From positions 820,609,503 to 820,673,502 of the forward strand of contig CM062819.1 in assembly GCA_031772625.1 (NCBI GenBank): a stretch of DNA of 64,000 bases, written 5' to 3'. This stretch comes from Pinus tabuliformis. Lineage: Eukaryota > Streptophyta > Pinopsida > Pinales > Pinaceae. Below are positions 61,409 to 64,000 of this stretch, piece after piece (positions within the stretch are counted from its first letter, which is position 1; each line of letters starts with the position of its first letter). Both the position numbers and the translations under genes were made by a program. The notes beneath the pieces are model-generated. The model saw only the letters and a program-made list of their open reading frames with translations. It was not told the DNA's origin and did no database searches.

Positions 61409-62160
61409 CACTCAATTAGGGTTGTTATACGTTCAATATTGGTAATATGTGATTTTTGCATTGATTTTTAAGTTAATCATTTTTTTTTGAAAAAAAAGTA
61501 GTTATTATTATCTTTTTGACATGAAATTCATAAAAAAAACTATTATTTGACCATTTTTAGTTAATATTTTTGTATAAAAATTGTGATTTTGACATGTTAA
61601 TTCTAGCAAAAAATTATCAAAACGTTTAGTTTTTTTGTTATATTTATGTTAAAAATGGTTATTTTTTATGTCCATTGTTAAAAAATGTTGTTTTTTAGAA
61701 ACAATTATTTCATGTGGATTGAAAAATTAATTAAGGGGGTTGAAAAGATGTCTAAATATGTAGATTATCTAAAATTCAAACTATCGACTTTATAATTTAA
61801 AAACGCAAAACAATAAAAAGCCCACTAAAAAAAAAAAAAAATTAAGATAGAGAACAAGAAAATATGAATACAATGACGACTTCAAAAACTATCAAATTTA
61901 GAAAATAATTTTTTACATTTCACACACTAGAAAATTTAAAGTCAAAAAATAGGTCTTTTAAAAAAAGGGTGTGATGCAGAATACACACTTTTTAAAATCA
62001 GGATGAAAATCACTACCATTCACCGAGCCTCACCCACTTAATGCACATGAAAAAAATTAAAGTTCCAAAAAGCATGTTCTTAAAAAAACATGTGTATTCT
62101 GCATCAACACTTTTGAAAATCGGGTCATTTTTTTGCCACCTCTACAAAACGGGTAACAGT
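61409..62160. other. Right subterminal region of the TIR element
   Basis: AT-rich noncoding DNA. Near 61968-62010 and 62070-62120 it holds words (TGATGCAGAATACACA and its complement) that form an inverted pair and echo the left subterminal repeats. Confidence 0.5.
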
Positions 62161-62190
62161 ATCAGTTCCCGTTTCAAAGTTTACATTGTT
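62161..62190 (-). repeat. Right terminal inverted repeat
   Basis: The complement begins AACAATGTAAACTTTGAAAC and matches the left end for 27 bases. AAAA follows at 62191-62194. Confidence 0.92.
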
Positions 62191-64000
62191 AAAAGAAAAC
62201 CTTTTCCATTCATTTAAATCAATCCAACCACCTTACATTTTTATGAGTGTTTGATATATCCTTATTCCAACACCTATAATAATCATGACTTGACCACAAA
62301 CACTGCAAGGATGTAGATTCCAACATTTAGCTTGTAGATGTCCTTTCCTTCTACAATGATTGTGATATTGTTCTTGCTTTTTCATTTGACAGGGATGTAA
62401 ATTCCAACATTTAGCTTGTAGATTTCCTGTACTTCTACAATGATTACAATATTGTTCTTGCTTCTTCATTTGATTTGTTGTACTGCTAGATGATTCACCT
62501 ATTATCAATGTTTCTCCTTTGACAAATTTGTTAGCCGCATCACTCGTGTTCCCTTCATAACCAAGGCCTTCATACTTTGTTCTTACACTTATTTGTATAG
62601 GTTTTTGAATTCGTTGACCTATCTTTCCTAAACTTCTTCCATCATAACACATTTTGTTAAGAAGTTTAGAACCAATTCCCTTTGTATGCTTTTCAAAATT
62701 TCCAATTTCACCAACTTCAATTTGAGATTCATCACCTTCAACATGTAATTCATTTTTTGAATTATCATCCTCAACTTCATAACATGCAAAAGATACATGG
62801 ACATTTTCATTCTTAGCATCACAATCACTAATTACGAGGTCACTTGTATCACAGCCTACATCCCATTTTGTTTTTTCTCGACTTAATTGTTTTATTTCTC
62901 TTTCTAGTGTTGACAATACATTTTCTTTTGTCATTAGTTCTTGTTGTGAAGCTTCTATCAATTGATCTTTTTTATCATTAGGTTTTAGAAGATCACTTAT
63001 ATGTTCATCCAATTAAAACAACCCTTCTTCTTGCCTATTTACCTAATCTTGGTGGAATCAATATAGTCTTTAAAATACTTGTTTCTTATCTAATTGTCTT
63101 GTTTATATTGTTTAATTAGTTTGTCAATTTGGTGAAGTGTATCATTTAGATCCTATTGTAGCATTTTTCCTCCTTTTCCCATTTTGCAGTGCTAATTGTT
63201 TCACATTCACTTGAACATGCTCATATGTTGAAGAACAAGGTGTCAAGTTCAATCAATAATGCACCTGTATAAAAAATAATAATACTTATGTGTTGGGTAC
63301 CACTGAAAATGCACCTTATGGCTCCAACTTTACTCAACTTTACTCAACTCAACTAGACCCTTTATATTAAAAAAAAAATACTCTCAACTTCAAATCAACT
63401 TGACTTAAACATGAGCATTAATTCTTTGATTTCAAATTTCTTCATTAACTTGACATATACATCAATTCTTAACTTTCATTTGACAATGATTTTCACATAC
63501 CTTCTCACCTATACTTAAAATAGAAATAAAATTACATGACTTTAAATTGATGTTTCATTCTCAACTTTACCCATAAATCTCATATTTTATTCAATTCTTT
63601 CTTATAATACTAACTCTCTTTCTCAACACTAGTTCTATCATCAACCTTCATTCTTCTCCTATCATGAATATAACAAAAAAAATATTCCCATTTCAATAAA
63701 CCAAAAAATATTCCCATTTCAATAAACCACTAATTCTCTCTCATGCCCAAATCATATTCTACACACTCTCTCAAACTCATTATTCTTGCATTAAAAAATA
63801 TACATTAAAGAACCATAGAAAATTTAAATCCATGAAAAATTACCCCTCTTATTTCATATTTTATGTTCACTTTATTTTAGATTTTAAGTTAACAAAACCT
63901 TCTTGCATACCAGATATAATATTTTAAAACTTCATCCATGCCACTCCACACGTCTTTCAAGATGAGTTTTCTCCATCGTTATTTCAACACAATTTTGTTT
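62191..64000 (-). mobile_element. G-patch LTR element, copy B, right part (runs off the window)
   Basis: Continuation of the element whose 3' LTR is at 50644-50929, displaced by the TIR element. It matches 6826-8632 of copy A, including the gag-like ORF and the start of the degenerate repeats. Confidence 0.85.
62233..63012 (-). CDS. Gag-like protein with coiled coil, G-patch and zinc knuckles (copy B)
   Basis: 259 residues, near-identical to the 285-residue copy A protein, with the same order: N-terminal charged helix, acidic stretch, G-patch-like block (GIGSKLLNKM to EGLGY, ~108-153) and two knuckle-like motifs (CNHCRSTGNLQAKCW and HNHCRRKGHLQAKCW). It has a shorter C-terminus than copy A. 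Part of a non-autonomous LTR element; probably an RNA-binding gag. Confidence 0.6.
   Translation of the reverse strand: MDEHISDLLKPNDKKDQLIEASQQELMTKENVLSTLEREIKQLSREKTKWDVGCDTSDLVISDCDAKNENVHVSFACYEVEDDNSKNELHVEGDESQIEVGEIGNFEKHTKGIGSKLLNKMCYDGRSLGKIGQRIQKPIQISVRTKYEGLGYEGNTSDAANKFVKGETLIIGESSSSTTNQMKKQEQYCNHCRSTGNLQAKCWNLHPCQMKKQEQYHNHCRRKGHLQAKCWNLHPCSVCGQVMIIIGVGIRIYQTLIKM

Larger units (their letters stand above)
51511..62190. mobile_element. ~10.7 kb TIR-bounded DNA element carrying a ParB-DNA methyltransferase gene
   Basis: The ends are inverted repeats identical for 27 bases, starting AACAATGTAAACTTTGAAAC (51511 onward, and the complement of the bases ending at 62190). The flanks are AAAA (51507-51510) and AAAA (62191-62194). 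Copy A has the uninterrupted site GAACGTAAAAGGAAACC, giving a 4-bp duplication; a 5-bp TAAAA reading is also possible because of the A run. Related subterminal motifs (AAAAGTGT-GAT type, followed by a T run) lie near 51605, 51726 and, inverted, near 62090-62120. The cargo is two divergent genes, promoter repeats and a GC-rich array with an LTR nested inside. No known transposase was recognised; the superfamily is undetermined. Confidence 0.9.
47183..64000. repeat. Segmental duplication, copy B
   Basis: 47183-51510 and 62191-64000 align with copy A (1-163 plus 2657-8632) once the TIR element 51511-62190 is set aside. The target of the pectin acetylesterase-bearing LTR element is empty here, and the target of the TIR element is empty in copy A at about 6822-6825. 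Confidence 0.9.

Overview
The window looks like transposon-packed nuclear DNA of a land plant with a large genome. The plant assignment rests on initiator-tRNA-Met primer sites (TGGTATCAGAGC) next to several LTRs, Ty1/copia and Ty3/gypsy proteins of plant type, a fragment of a plant pectin acetylesterase, a tRNA-derived SINE, and plant-type introns. Gene density is very low and I cannot name the species; a gymnosperm or another non-flowering plant is a guess. No bacterial operon, CRISPR, rRNA or intact tRNA was seen.

Layout. 1-8632 (copy A) and 47183-64000 (copy B) are two direct copies of one ~6.1 kb duplicated block, a gypsy-type gag region followed by a small LTR element with a G-patch/zinc-knuckle gag. 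Each copy took a different insertion after duplication, so each gives an empty site for the other. Copy A holds a 2.5 kb non-autonomous LTR element whose LTRs carry a captured pectin acetylesterase fragment (164-2656, 5-bp target duplication). Copy B holds a ~10.7 kb element with terminal inverted repeats (51511-62190).

Between them lie nested fossils: gypsy pol and LINE-like RNase H scraps (9.0-10.1 kb); a minus-strand copia element (10966-16350); a minus-strand long-LTR copia element (16355-28202) split by a plus-strand copia element (18201-24004); AT-rich repeat-bearing DNA (28.2-32.1 kb); a SINE split by a gag-only LTR element (32070-37366); quiet DNA (37.4-41.7 kb); and a gag-only LTR element (41887-46715) inside the gypsy gag of copy B.

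The most notable content is the 51511-62190 element. It carries a well-formed six-exon gene (57765-61341, 1023 residues) joining a ParB-like domain to a beta-order N6/N4-type DNA methyltransferase domain. A divergent gene (52189-53505) encodes an acidic protein of 29-residue Ser-Pro/DYESS repeats. Three 28-bp promoter repeats with a TTTTCGCGAAAA core lie between the two genes, along with a ~2.2 kb, extremely GC-rich array whose strand bias flips twice. I saw no recognisable transposase. It reads as a cargo-bearing DNA transposon that brings its own putative DNA-modifying enzyme.
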